64,000 bases of DNA from Psoroptes ovis. Lineage: Eukaryota > Arthropoda > Arachnida > Sarcoptiformes > Psoroptidae. The first letter of the stretch is position 1; each line of letters starts with the position of its first letter. A program made the position numbers and the translations under genes. The DNA lies in assembly GCA_002943765.1 (NCBI GenBank), contig PQWQ01000029.1, positions 1 to 64,000 of the forward strand, read 5' to 3'. Of this stretch, positions 21,919 to 35,900 are shown in pieces. Below the pieces are notes generated by a model, which was given only the letters and a program-made list of their open reading frames with translations, ran no database searches and was not told where the DNA came from.

Positions 21919-24272
21919 TTTTAATAAATCATCATCATTTCAAAATGACCGATTGATTTGACAAATCATTTGATCAACAAGTGTTTGTGGAAATGATTTG
22001 AAATGTGTATTTTGTTTGATTTATTGTCGATCATCATTTTGAAGATGACTTCAAGATGATAAATGTTATCAGAAAAAATTTCAAGTTTTACCGCACGAAA
22101 ACTGATCGGAAAATAAGATCAAAGATCTCAAGATTTTGTGATAAAAATCTTTAAAAGATCTTAGCCTTTGAAATCTTTGAGAAATGGTCGATATATTTCT
22201 CCAATTGAAAATTATTGATTTTCACTCCACATTCAATGTGAAATGTTCATCTCTCATCGTAAGAAAATTTCAGAAAAATTTCAAAAATTTTAATCTCTAA
22301 ATATTTTTATTATTTTCTTTCCTTAAAAATTTCTTAAAACTAACCGTAAATATACATTGGCCAAGACACAAAAAAAACATTCATTTGTAAATTGAGATAA
22401 TGCATGAAAATATTTTTCAGCGCTACAATGGCAATGCCCGAGTGAGGCACGGGCATGCGTTTTGCATACAACTTGCTCATCACGAGTGAGACTTGGGCAA
22501 ATACCATTAATAATGAGAAAAGTGGCAATTTGCGCGGTGTTTTTCAAAAAATTCACTGACAGATAGATGGCGAAAATTTTGGGAAATTTTTCTTATTTCA
22601 TTTCATTGAAAAAAATTAAATTTTTTTTTTGAATGAAATGAAATAAAAATTTACCTGTTGCCATGTATAATAATAACTGTACATGATATTAATTTTGATT
22701 TCGTTCATTCATTTTCAATGAGAAAAATACCTGTTGCTTACTTGCTTGCTTGGTGTAATTATATAACTCTTCCATTTTTCCAAATGTTTTACAATTTAAG
22801 AAAATACACAGAAATTATTTGTTCCTGTTTACGATTCAAGTCTATGCATGTTCGTATGTTTGTTCGTGTGTGTGTGTGCTATACTTAGCCACCAAGACTA
22901 TATGCCTGACCACAGGTCTGAAATCTGACCAGGTGAATACCTCAAACACAGGTGAAATGATCTTTAATTTCAGTTCAATTTGCAGGTAAATTCACCCGTA
23001 GAAAGTGAACGGTCAAGCAAGTTTTAGTCATGAAGAGGTTTGAAGGGAAAATTTTTAATTTTTGTTTTAAATTAGAGAAAAATTAATTTCAATTGTTTCA
23101 ATTGTTTAAATTTAGCATTACGACCTCTGGAGGACCATTTTTGTTTGGTTGAATGAGAAATTCCATAGATTTCAATGGAAATTTTTTCAAAAAATTTTTC
23201 CATTGAAAAAACACATGAAACTATCAAATATCAGAGTAAATTGAATTTACAATTCAAATGTTGATTCAAGGTTTGATTTTTTCATTTTTGTTTGATTTCA
23301 GGCGTTAAAATATCTCAAAATAACTCTTTTTTACCCGTAAACACATAGAAACACACCCATTGACTTAATATTCACTTATTTTTGATGAAAAATGATTTAT
23401 TTTTATAAATAAATATACCAAGGTATTGGCCTATTATTAACCCGTAATCGTAAATTAATTAAATTTAATTTTCGATTCTAAATTGAAAATTAAATCAATT
23501 AGAATTATCGATAATTATTTCTTAACGAATCAAACGATTTCGTATCATTTTTCTTAGATATTTTCAAAGGAAATTTCTAAAAAAATTGAAATCAAGACAT
23601 TGATTAAGGTGTTATTTTTGGTCATTTATTTGTGGCCCATTAGGAAAATGGCTACCGTCAAATTATTCAAACATTTCGACTTGTTCTCTTGGTATATTTG
23701 GGGTAAACGAAAATTTCTTGTCAAATTTTAGCACAAATGTGCTATGATTAAGTATTTGACTGATGATGATTACGATGTCGATGATGATTAAGATGATGAT
23801 GATGTTATTATTACAGCTTATTTGAAAGTAATTGAACTATAAACTGAAATAAATCGTCGAATAGGGTTAATTATTAACCTAACCACACACACTTGAACAC
23901 AAAAAAATTGTTTATTTTTTATTTAACCAATGATAACTATGATAAATTGGTTTTATCTTGAAGAAATGATTTCAAACAAAATGTAATTATTATTATTATC
24001 AAATATTTACATTCAACAACATTCAAACAACATACAAATAACTAATGATTGAACATTAATTATTGGAAAATTATTATTATTACAAATTAAATGTCAGAAA
24101 TAAATAAATCAAAACAAAAATGAAAATAAATAAATAAACATTTTCTCTAAAAACGATCAATAATTAATTGATCGATTGATTGATTAATTGACCGATTAAT
24201 AATAAATAATGAGAAATAAATAGATAAATGAATTTTACAATTAATAAACACGTCCATAGGATTGCAATGGCT

Positions 24273-24333
24273 GACGTACTATTACGTCCATTCACCAAGT
24301 TTTTAAATGTTAAGACTGACGTAGCAGTACGTC
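24273..24333. promoter_or_regulatory. Pair of GACGTA-N4-TACGTC palindromes
   Basis: Two dyads, GACGTACTATTACGTC (24273-24288) and GACGTAGCAGTACGTC (24318-24333), start 45 bp apart. Both are preceded by CT and have the same 4-bp spacer length. The TGACGTA half-site resembles bZIP (ATF/CREB-like) sites. They lie about 1.4 kb upstream of the ATG at 25705, so a regulatory role is possible but unproven. Confidence 0.4.
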
Positions 24334-24592
24334 GAAATAAACATTAGAAAATCATTTTGCCGGCGCCAGGCAAGCGTGCAGCTCAATTACAAGCCATTAT
24401 AAATTAATAGTCGTTGCTTTAAGACGATAAAATTTGAAAAAAATTAAATGAAAACTCCTTGTTGTTTTCATTCATTCATTCCTTTTCTATTTTCAAATTT
24501 TTCCCTACTAATTCTATTTCAAGAAATGAAATAAAATTTCACTTTGTTTGATTCATTCATTCATTCACTTGTTCAATGGACTCTTTCATATA

Positions 24593-24672
24593 TTAGCTGG
24601 TCCGAAAAGTTTTTGCTGATTTTCACATGTTCTTCAATTAGTAAATCGGCAAGAACTTTTCGGACAGCCTAA
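24593..24672. mobile_element. Mariner-type MITE copy 7 (symmetric subfamily)
   Basis: 80 bp flanked by TA. Both arms are of B type (TGCTGATTTTCACATG and AAATCGGCAAGAACTTTT). It forms one hairpin. Confidence 0.86.
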
Positions 24673-25704
24673 TATATTTTCTATGGGATTTTTTACTTTT
24701 ATTAAAAAAACCAAAAAAATTACATAATTCGAAAGTCTCTTTTTCACTCTTTAAAACAATTTCTCTTGTTGTTGTTTTCAATTGAAGAAAAATTATTTCA
24801 TTCATTTCATTTTTGAAAAATAATGAAAATCATATTTGTTTTTTGATTATTATCATCATCATTGTTGGTTTGTTCACTGTTGATTCATGATTTTCTTCAA
24901 TGATTGTTACTTCAATGATTTACTTCAATGTTGATGATTTCAGTTAAGATTTTCATGAAATGATTCAATGATCATTCGTTTATTTTTGCGAATTTATTCG
25001 AGTGTTCAACGTGTGTTTCAATGTGTCTTGAAAATATTTGAATATTTTTGAAATATTCAGATATTTTTGAATGTTTTTTCGAAAATTTCTGAATATTTTT
25101 ACATATTTTTAATCTTAAATAAACAATTGTTAAGTGAATATTTAAAATTCACTGATTATCAATGAATAAATTGAGTGTTCTATTGAAATTTCATGTGTTT
25201 TTTTCAATGTGTTCGAATTGTTCAAATAATTTTCAAATATAATCATATGTTTTCATCAAAAAAAAAAATGATGTTTACAACAACAACAACAATGATTATA
25301 AAGATTATATTAATTGATAAATATAAAAATACAAAAATAATTATTTCAACAACAGCAACAACAATATCATTATTATTATTATCATCAAAACAATGAAATA
25401 AAATGTCCAACAACAATTCATTCATTAATAAATCAATGAATTCATCGAATCAATGAATTAATGAATTATTTATTTATTCATTGATTGTTTGATAAATAAT
25501 TTGTTTGCTTTGTAAATTTTTATCTGATCGATAAATCGATGAATTAATATTTATAAATTATGTTTGATAGATTATATGTTAATTAATCGATCGATTGATT
25601 TTATCGATTAAATGTTTTTGTTGTTGAAATAAATAAATAATTATAATGAAAAATCTAATCCACTCATAGAATAATTGAGTTTTGAAAATTTAAAATAAAA
25701 AAAT

Positions 25705-26902
25705 ATGGATAAAACTATTTATCCATATTTTAGTTATATATTTCCAAATTATAATTGTAATATTAATAAATATTTATGTTATAATAATAATAATCATATA
25801 CGTAATCGTTATAATTGTAATAATAATTTGAATAATAATTCAACAAACAATTATTCAAATTATTGTCCATCATTTTCGATGTCATCGATGATTATACCGC
25901 AATCAAATATTGTTGAACATTGTTTATATTCACCGAATCAAACACAACAACAACAATCGACAAATTGTCAACAATCGAATGCCAATTCATCACCATCATT
26001 ATCGATGCATCGTTCAAGAAATAATCAAAAAATAAAACAATCGATGAAGCAGCGGTCATCGAAACATTTATCATCATCTGCATCGACATATCGTCGTCCG
26101 ATTTATAGTATAGCGAATCCGAATTATACACCGTTATATCGGCAGATACCACCGCAACAACAGCCACAACCACCACCGCCGCCGCCCCCACCACCAATAC
26201 CTCCACCCATAACTACACAACCAAAATTATCATCAAATAGCCATATCAAATATCAAAATATCAATAATAATAATAATAATTCATATCATAATAATAATAA
26301 ATATTATTCATCAACATCATTTCCATATTGTCAATCATCATCACCATCATCATCATCGTCGTTATCGGCTTCATTACCGCAGCCGCCATTACTGCAACAA
26401 GCACAACAACAACAACCATCATCATCATCATTTATAACAAGAGGTGTCGATAATTCAAGTGTCAAATTACAACAACTTGGTAATCGATTACAATCATGGA
26501 AAACAGGATCGATTGTATGTAAATAAAAATTTGAAATTGAATGTCTTCGAACATCTCTCAAGTCTTAACAAGTCTTGAATTCTTGTACATCAATTGATCA
26601 AATTTTAAATTTGAATTCGAATATTCGAAATTTTAAAATTAAGACTTTGAATTTTATTTGAGAATTTTTTCTCGAAGATTTTTTTTTTTTTTTTTTTGGG
26701 CCATAAAATAATTAAAAATTGAAAATTTTCCAAGCAAAAAAATACGTGACAAAACGATTATTTAATCTAATAATATATGAAATAGAAATAGAAAGCATTC
26801 GTAGGAATAAATATTTCCGGCCGTTTCATCTTTGGAAAATTTTTGCAAAGAACTTTAAAAAATTTAAAAAAGAGTTGAATTGAATTTAATTGTTTAATAT
26901 TG

Positions 26903-26934
<32 letters not shown>

Positions 26935-29900
26935 TGGATATATATTTTATAATATCATACAAAATATATTCACTCGTACATACCATACACCTGTTGTCAC
27001 ATTCATTCATTCGTTTGTTCGTTCGTTCATTCAGTCAATCATTTCTTTATTATTTTGACAATGGTCAAAATGATACGCTATACATTCATTTCATTTCATT
27101 TCATTATTATTTTATTATTTTACAATCAAAAAATATGTCTACGTAGAAGATAATGAATGCTTTTCGATGATGATGATGATAATAATAATAATATTTGATG
27201 ATATTACATGCACACATCAACTAAACCAACCACCACACACACACACACATACATTGAGCCAAAGTATCATTGTATTGTCCATTATTTAATTACAATTGAT
27301 GAACATATAATGATAATGGTTCGCTGTTGTTTGTTGTTGAATGGCTTGAATGAATGAAACATCTTTTTAAATAATTCGTCAAATTCATTTTTGTACTTGT
27401 CGTTTGATTGAAATAATGAATAGTTTTTTTTTTGGCTTCATGAATTGTTCATCTTTTGTACGAATCTTTTCTATATTTAATTATCATCAAACAGGCATAT
27501 AAAAATATGTACGAAAATTTGTACAAGAGAAATAATGTTCAAGTAATAAATTGAAATAAAATATTGGGTTGTCCGAAAAGTTCATTCGGCTTAATCAATA
27601 GACTTGCTCATGAAAATCGGCCAGAACTTTCCGGACAGCCTAATAAAAAAAATAAAATAAAATATGAACATTTCAATTCAGAAGCATATTGAAATACCAA
27701 GTATCATTGACTAGTCGAGAAAAATTTTCTACAAAATGAATCAAATGAATATAAAAAGGGTTTGACTTGAAACTATTGAAACACGAAAAAAAAGCAAAAA
27801 TAACAAACTGAAATATGCGTGATTTAAAGAAATGAAAATGAGCTAAATTTGAAAATAATTTCGCTTGGTAGTGGAAGACTATTGACCAAGATTTTGAGGT
27901 TTGAAAATCTTAAAACATTTGACCGACAAATTCAACGAATTTCAATTTGAAAAATAATTTCATATTTCACACAACATTCAAAGGCCAATAATTGAAAATT
28001 CATTATCGATCGATTGACCAAATCGATTGATTGATGTTTATTTTTGGGGACTGAAAAAAAAATCAATTTAATCATAAATACATCGAAGATTGAATGGCCG
28101 GTGATCGAATGATCTTGAATGGCCTTGCGAAAAGGTCTTGGAATAAACTTTCATGTTATTTTCGTGTTGCGCAAATTATCGATGTGTGTGTGTCATGGAT
28201 GGAAATCGAAATTATTTATTTTTTCTCAAAACATATAATTTACAATCAATCAGTCAATCAATCGATCGATAGATTTGACTGTGAATTGACTTTTAATTGA
28301 ATCAAATTAAAATTATTTTGATTCAATATTGAAAATAAGTCTTATAAACAGTTATGAAACTTTATTTTATGTGAATTATTATTATTATCATATCATGACC
28401 ATTTCGTTGTAATAAATCATCACTCACTCTCTCTCAGATCACTCATTTTCAAGCCATCATCATTCAGTTTAAATGATGGAGTTGACACATTTTATTCGGC
28501 AAATAACTTCGATTATCAATTTGATTTATGTGCCATAAATTGTGATATAAATTACAACGGGGGATATGAGCTAAGAAAATATACAGCAATTCAATCAATC
28601 AATTGTTTTTTATTGGTATTTTTTTCTGGCAAAAATTTTGTTTGAAACAATTTTCTGAACATCAATGAATCGATCGATTGATTTTGGAAGAGAAGAAATT
28701 ATCGAAACATAGCCATGATTCTATTTAATGATCAATATTTAGGACAATTATTTTATTTAGTGCTGAGAGATAAAATTAGATTTAAAGAAATCTCAGGTTT
28801 AAAAATTACAAAGGTCGAACAAATGCTGAGAATTCTCACTTGTTTTTTTTTGTAGATAAAGTCAAAACAAACAAATAAATAAAATAATGATTGATTTAGT
28901 GTGAATTGAATTTTTGACGCCAAATCACTATGATTGATTTTTGTATAAAAATCTTGTATTGATCGATTGATTGTGAACAAATGGATAAACGATAGAATAT
29001 TTGGAAATTTTCAATTTTCCAAAGCATTTCAAGCACTTTTAAGGCATCAAGTACCCGGCAGCAACAACAATACATCAATGAGAGAATCGAATCGATTGAA
29101 TTTGAAATTTTCAAAAATCAATTTTCATGATCAAAGACTTTCAATGGTGTTCAATGGTTTTTGACCTGAATTTTTTTTTTCTGGCCAATTGATTCATACA
29201 AATTTCGAAGAAATAAATTCAGATGAATTGTGAACATTTGAATTGAACATTTTCCAGAAATCTAAGACAAATGATTGATTGAATGGCAAACAAATTCGTG
29301 AACAAAATATATTTAGGTTGTCCGAAAAGTTCTGGCCAATTTTCATGTGCAACTCTATTTTGATTAAGCCGAATGAACTTTTGGGACAATCAAATATTTA
29401 AATAGTGAAATTTTATTCATAAATGAATTTCAATTCATTTTTTAATGAAAATTTGAAATTTACAAAAAATTCAAATTAATCGAATGTTTTCTTTCAGAGT
29501 TTTCTACGGCTTTTGATCAATGAATCAATTCAACATTATTCATTATTATTACTATTACAAGTCATACATAAAAAAATATCCTACGGCTATTTTGATGCAT
29601 CATGGTGATGATGATCAATGTGTTTCAATGCGCTCAAATGTGTTTCACAATCTGTGATAATTATTTATGAACAAATATCTTCCGTATTGATGACTTGTTA
29701 TGTGAAATTTTGGTGACAGATCTTAATCGACAAGAGTCAAGATTTATTGCATTAGGCTGTCCGAAAAGTTCATTCGGCTTAATCAATAAAGTTGCCACAT
29801 GAAAATCGACCAAAACTTTACGGACAACCCTTGATATTAGAAAGTCTCATAACTTTACCTAATAATCATCAATCATTGATCATTTCAGCTTTCTTACATT

Positions 29901-32900
29901 GAGGCAAATTATCGAAGGAAACATGATTTAAATCCTCATGATATTATTATAAGGATAAGGATCAGGATGAGTCTTAAGACTTGAAATCTTTGATCTCTCG
30001 CAAAAATGTTTCAAAATTAATTAATAAATGATTAAATATTCACGAAAAATACAAATTTTTTTTTCGAAAGATTTCTCTCATAGGTTAAAACCCTGTAGGG
30101 CCTATGACGAAAAGGTTTTTCGGGTCCAAATATCTAATTATTTATAGCAGAGTGTTTAATTTGATTATAATTCATTCATTCATTTATTCGATCAATTCAA
30201 TCATCGAATAAATTATGAATAAATCAAAAATTATAATTATGAATTTATTTATGATTTCGAGCAGTTGAATATGATCGAATTATTACTTATTATCATTGTT
30301 ATTATTGAAGATATTCAATATAATCATCATGATGAAATATGTAAGATGATACAAGATAATATCTGTGAATGCATAATAATAATATATCTGATAAGATCAA
30401 TTTCACTGATGATAAAGATGATTTTGAAAAATAAGGTTGTGTGTATAAACTGGCATAGATTTTTTCAAATCTTATTATTTTCTTGGTAAGCTTTTCCTCG
30501 AATGTTTCTGCCATAAAAAATAATACATTGATCATAGTGGACCACATTTGAATCAGAATTAAATTTAGAACAAAGCGATATATCAAAATAAAAATCAAAT
30601 ATTTGTAGAAAAATTGATTAATATTTGTTCGTATTCGAGTGTGTGTGTGTATATCGAATCATATCATATTTCATATGAAATTATATGATTGGTGAAATTG
30701 ATGTAATAATTGACTGTTGATTGTTGTAATACACGGTTTCAAGTTTTAATTCGAGATTTTAAAATTAGTTTTCATAATTGTACAATTTAAAATTACATTC
30801 AAAACTATGAAAATTAACTTGAAAACTATGAAAATTAATTTTAAAACTTTGAATTAAAACTTGAAACCCTGTAAATAAGTGAATTGTGCTTGCTTCATGC
30901 GTAACAATCGTATTTTACCACAAAAAAAAACACAACAACAGCAAATCGCACATGATTTTTGCACTAAGTGTTGCCCACATAAGGCTTACACTGATCACTA
31001 ACTGACCAATGCACTAACACCTAACGCCCTTTACTATTTTATAATTTTTCAAAGATCAGATTACCAAATATGAATCATAGTTATGACCATCTTAAATCTT
31101 GAATCATAATCGCTGAATTATTATCTTTATTATTATTGATTTCACGAATTTTTTTCCTTCACGAATTGATCAAAAAATAAGATGTCAATGTTTTGTATTA
31201 TTTGCTACGATAAAATACAAGTTCATTGGGTGTTTCTAGGGCTATAATTATTGATCATTGATCATTGATTATTGATTTAATAATTTGTTCTATTTTTTCC
31301 ATTTTTCTTCTTCCATTTCATACACAGGGAATATCATTTTTAGTATTATTACTACTAATATGTAAACTACATGATGTTGATCGTGAAATCAATTATCTTT
31401 ATTATATTTCCAATGAATGGTTATCACAACAAGCAGTTAATAATCAATTATCATTACTATCATCATCATCATCATCATCATCGATATCATCATCATCTTC
31501 AATGCCTGTTGCCGAATCAATATCGACGGAAAGAAGGATTGATAATAATAATAATGTAAATGATCATCCTCATAATCAAAATCAATTATTATTATTTCAA
31601 AAATATCAAAACGATAATGGTGATAATCGATATTCATCACAATCATCATCATCATCATTAAAATTACCATTAAAATCATCCATAAATAATGTATCGAATA
31701 CTATCTTATATACAACGAATAATAATAATAATAATACATTAAAATATCATAAAAATAATGATGATTATTTATTTTTAAATGATTTAATGATATTCAATAA
31801 ACATCATGTATTGTCATCATCATCGACAATCAATAATAATGATAATTTAAGGCCGTCGCCACCACCACCATTGTCATCATCGACGTCACCAATGGCTTCG
31901 AAGAGAAAATCGATATCAACGAATGGCCAAAAACCAAAAATAGAAAATCGATCATCATCGATCAATAATCAAAAATTGATTATTGATACGATCAATGATC
32001 GTTTGATTGATGATTCAAATGATGATGATGATCATCATGAATCATTATCTTTGAATAATAATCAAAATAATGAAATAATGGAATTAACAAATATGATCAC
32101 CATTATAAGCTATTTGAAAGATGATATCGATGTTTTGATGAGTAAATTTTTACTGAATTTTTCACCCTTTGAATTAATCAAAATTTAACCCTTTATCTCT
32201 CTTGTTTATTTCTTCAATTTCCCCATTAATTTCACTAAATCCAACAATGCAAAAGGTGAATTACAAGCATCACGTACAACACTGCTGCTTAGTTTAGTAT
32301 TTGTATTGGTATACATTCTAAGGTTAGTATTTTAATTAATTATTAATTCAAAACGAAAAAACAATTAATCATTTTTAACTTAATTGAATTCTATGAAACA
32401 TGAAATTCATAATTAAGACAATTAACACAGAAATATTCAAAAATTTTGACAAATTTTTTTAAACAAAGTAATTCTTATGAATTGTTTTGGCTCTATCAAT
32501 TGTTTTCAATATGAATATTTATGACAAATTTTACAAGTTTCTATTAGGTTGTCCGAAAAGTTCTGGCCGATTTTCATTGGCAACTCTATTTGATTAAGCG
32601 AAATGAGCTTTTCGGACAACCTAACCTAGAAAATATTTTCTATTTTCAAAAGAAAACATATTTTCGAAAAATTCTCACGGTTATCATCGTAGTGTAAGCT
32701 ATTTTCTATGAAATAGGAAAAAATTATGTGACATTTATCAAAAATATTAGGCTGTCCGAAAAGTTCATTCCGATTAATCAATAGAGTTGCTTGTGAAAAT
32801 CGGCTAGAACTTTTCGGACAACCAAATATTATTTGAATTTCTCATTTAGACGTTAGATCAACGGATTGCTAGTCATTTCTCTCTCTTTTAGTTTTTTCAA

Positions 32901-35900
32901 AGATATGAACCTATTCAATTTGAAAATTTCAAAAATTTTCAAAAATTAAAAATTACATTGAAACAAACAAACACATACACACAAGACAAAAGACCTACAA
33001 TTAAAACAATTATTATTAAGTGTTTATTATGTGCAAGTTCTCGTCGTTTGTCTTGAATTTTTCATTCAACAAGTACCATATGAAGTCTCTTGTCTATGAA
33101 GAGTCTAAGGGGCCACAATTACTCGTTGTGTCAATGGCACTCGTTGTGTTCATGGTACAAATACCTTTTGACATACATAAATCAAATCAATTTAAAAATT
33201 AATTTTTTTGAGAGGAGAAATAATGATGATAGTTTAAAAAGTGAAAATTTAACAAGTCCGAAATGGAAATCATTGAAAATTTCACATTAAATTATCGTTG
33301 AATTGAAAATTATCATCGAAAATTAATCAGTGAAATTAATAAATGTTAACTGGAGATGGCTTGAAAATGAAATTTGAAATTAAGTTTCAAGCCTATCTTG
33401 AAAGCTCTTTGGGCCTTAAAATAAGGCCAATCGCTGATTGCCGAGGTGACAATCAGACGGCGATTCGAAGCCAATAAGGATTTTGGCCGGACTTTGAAGC
33501 TAATCCGTGAAAAATTTAATAAAGTTTGAATGAAGATTGATTAATCGATAATTAATCGATTAATCAATTTCCATGTAAATGAACACGTGTGTACACGTGT
33601 AATAAGCCATAAACTTCCATGCATTTGAATGAGGTAATTTCCTTGTTTATTTGCTGTCAGATGCCGTTGATCGATTCAATCACTTCGGATACATTCGATA
33701 CTTCTGATGTTCGGATGATGCTTCGAGTTGTTTGTCATTTTTCTTCGCTCATCATAAACATGTGTTTATCATTATCGAATTGATCGATACCACACTAAAA
33801 TACATATTAGGTTGCCCGAAAAGTTCATTCGGCTTAATTACGATAGAGTTGCTGATGAAAATCGGACAAAATTTTCCGGACAACCTAATACACACATATG
33901 GGCAAATACTCAAAATCTTTATTTCGGATGCGAAAATTTGTTAAATTTCTTCTTCTTCTTCTTCATCATCATTTCTTATTTTTGAGATGAGCAAAATCAT
34001 TTCCAATCAATAAATGAATAAATGATTATATAAAGTTGTCCGAAAAATTCTGGTCGATTTTCATGGCCAACTTTATTGATTAAGCCAAATGAACTTTTCG
34101 GACAACCTAATATTTATTTTTTCGTATAATATTAATCGTGATGAATTAATTTCTTATTTTTTCATTTTTTTTATTTAATTTATTTAACTGATGGTCAATC
34201 GAATGGATCAATCGAACGAATGAATGAATGAATGAATGATGATAATAATAAATGCCAAAATCAATCAATCATTTCGATGTTTGATGTTCGTAAATCAAAT
34301 GCTTCACACGCACATCGCACAGTTGGTGTTGGATGGCTTATGCAATTCGTGCTACAAATACACCGGTAAATATTAAGCAGAGATTGATTAATATTTTCAT
34401 TTCATGAGGTTCTTGTCTTGAACTAAATTTTCAATTTTCCACTTTGTATTACTAGCAAGATATTTCATTGAAAACTGTACTGCTGTTGGCCATATTTGCA
34501 GCTGTCGATATTGCGGCCAGTGCCGGTTTTGTTATGGTTCGAATCATTATGGTAATTTGAATTATTATTAGGTCATTAATCATTAATCCTTTCATTTTCC
34601 AATTTCTTAGTATTTAATGCGTGATTACTATTTTCCACGTGATATGCGTATACCATTACATTCATTAGAATATAATCAATTACCGGCACATGTTGCATTA
34701 CGTCTGGCCAGTATGAAGGTAAAGATTTTTTTTTTTTTTTTTTTTTTTTTGAAAGGGTTTCAATTGATTTAAATAATAATTTTAAAATTGAAACTTTAAC
34801 CCTTCATCTTCTATATCAAGTCAAGTACCAGCGTCGTCGATATATTTGTTTCTGTGATCGTTACATTTCTAACATCGTTACGTGTTTATTCAGTTATTTG
34901 TGCTGTCGCTTTTTACCGTAGAGCTCGTAAAGGTTAGTTGTCTTTATTGATATTCCAATCATTCAATCATAATTGATTCGATTATTTGAAAATTTTATTC
35001 AATTCGATATAAACCTCATCAATCATCGATTTCAAATTGTTTAGAGCTATTAAATATAAAAAATTTCGAATACATCATCGAAAGGCCATCACGTTATCCA
35101 TCAATAATGGTCAATAATAACAGTAACAATCACAGTAATAACAATAATCTATCATCGAATTATTTTCGTAATTCAATGATGGCACCAAATGGCGCAACGA
35201 TGGTGCTGAAAACTACGCCACCAACAGCCAATAGTACGAATGCTATTCTTGGCAACAGTAATAATGGTGGTAAAATTGATGGCAATGATCTGGGACAAAG
35301 TGGATATCTGTATGTGTTTCGAGCACTAATTCAGATCAATGATTTAATACTCAATTTTATTTCATTTCTTACAGACCAAAAATACGATTATTAAGTGCCC
35401 ATAAAGACTTGGAACGAAGATTTTCATTGAATCATCATAATTCACATTTATTATCATCATCACATCATCATCGACAGCAGCCGCAACGACATAATCAATC
35501 GAATGATATATTAATACAAAACAATTCAACTAATCCGACTAGTGATAATTCAACAGATTTGTCTGCTGCAGCATCGGCCGCATCCGCATCAACATCATCA
35601 TCTGCGGAAAATGATGATCAACATCAAAATAATCCAAATAATTCAAATACACCCGTTGATCCATCATTAGAGCTAAAAATACAAGCTGCAGATATGCCAA
35701 CATCCATGCAAAAATCGGCAATGCAGCTGACCGCACAAGCATTACGAACATATACGACCGAAAAACATATTGCCGAAAGTATTAAACAAAATTTCGATCA
35801 ATTATATGAACCAACATGGCATTGTATTGTTGGCCGTAATTGGGGTTCATGCGTTACACATACAAAGGTATGTCAGATCAATCAATATTTGAATATTTAA

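Larger units (their letters stand above)
17198..25704. other. Gene-poor region between the GMC and LC8-membrane genes
   Basis: Mostly AT-rich DNA. It holds five mariner-type miniature elements, a hairpin (20546-20618), a candidate first exon (20038-20157) and a pair of GACGTA palindromes (24273-24333). The start (17198-17600) is probably the 3' UTR of the oxidoreductase. A (GT)n-rich segment at 22867-22880 and an open frame at 22323-22556 show no coding features. Confidence 0.6.
26515..31327 (+). other. 4.8-kb intron 1 of the LC8-membrane gene
   Basis: It begins GTATGT and ends ACACAG. It contains a GT microsatellite (26906-26934), three mariner-type miniature elements and one copy of the second palindromic family (30732-30871). 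No exon-like sequence was seen. Confidence 0.6.

Noticed and set aside
22323..22556. 77-aa minus-strand frame with several Cys
   Set aside because: No homology recognised, no splice context, and an overlapping alternative frame is equally open.
33421..33475. tRNA-like segment (GGCGATTCGAAGCC resembles a T-arm)
   Set aside because: No acceptor stem, D-arm or anticodon arm could be built around it.
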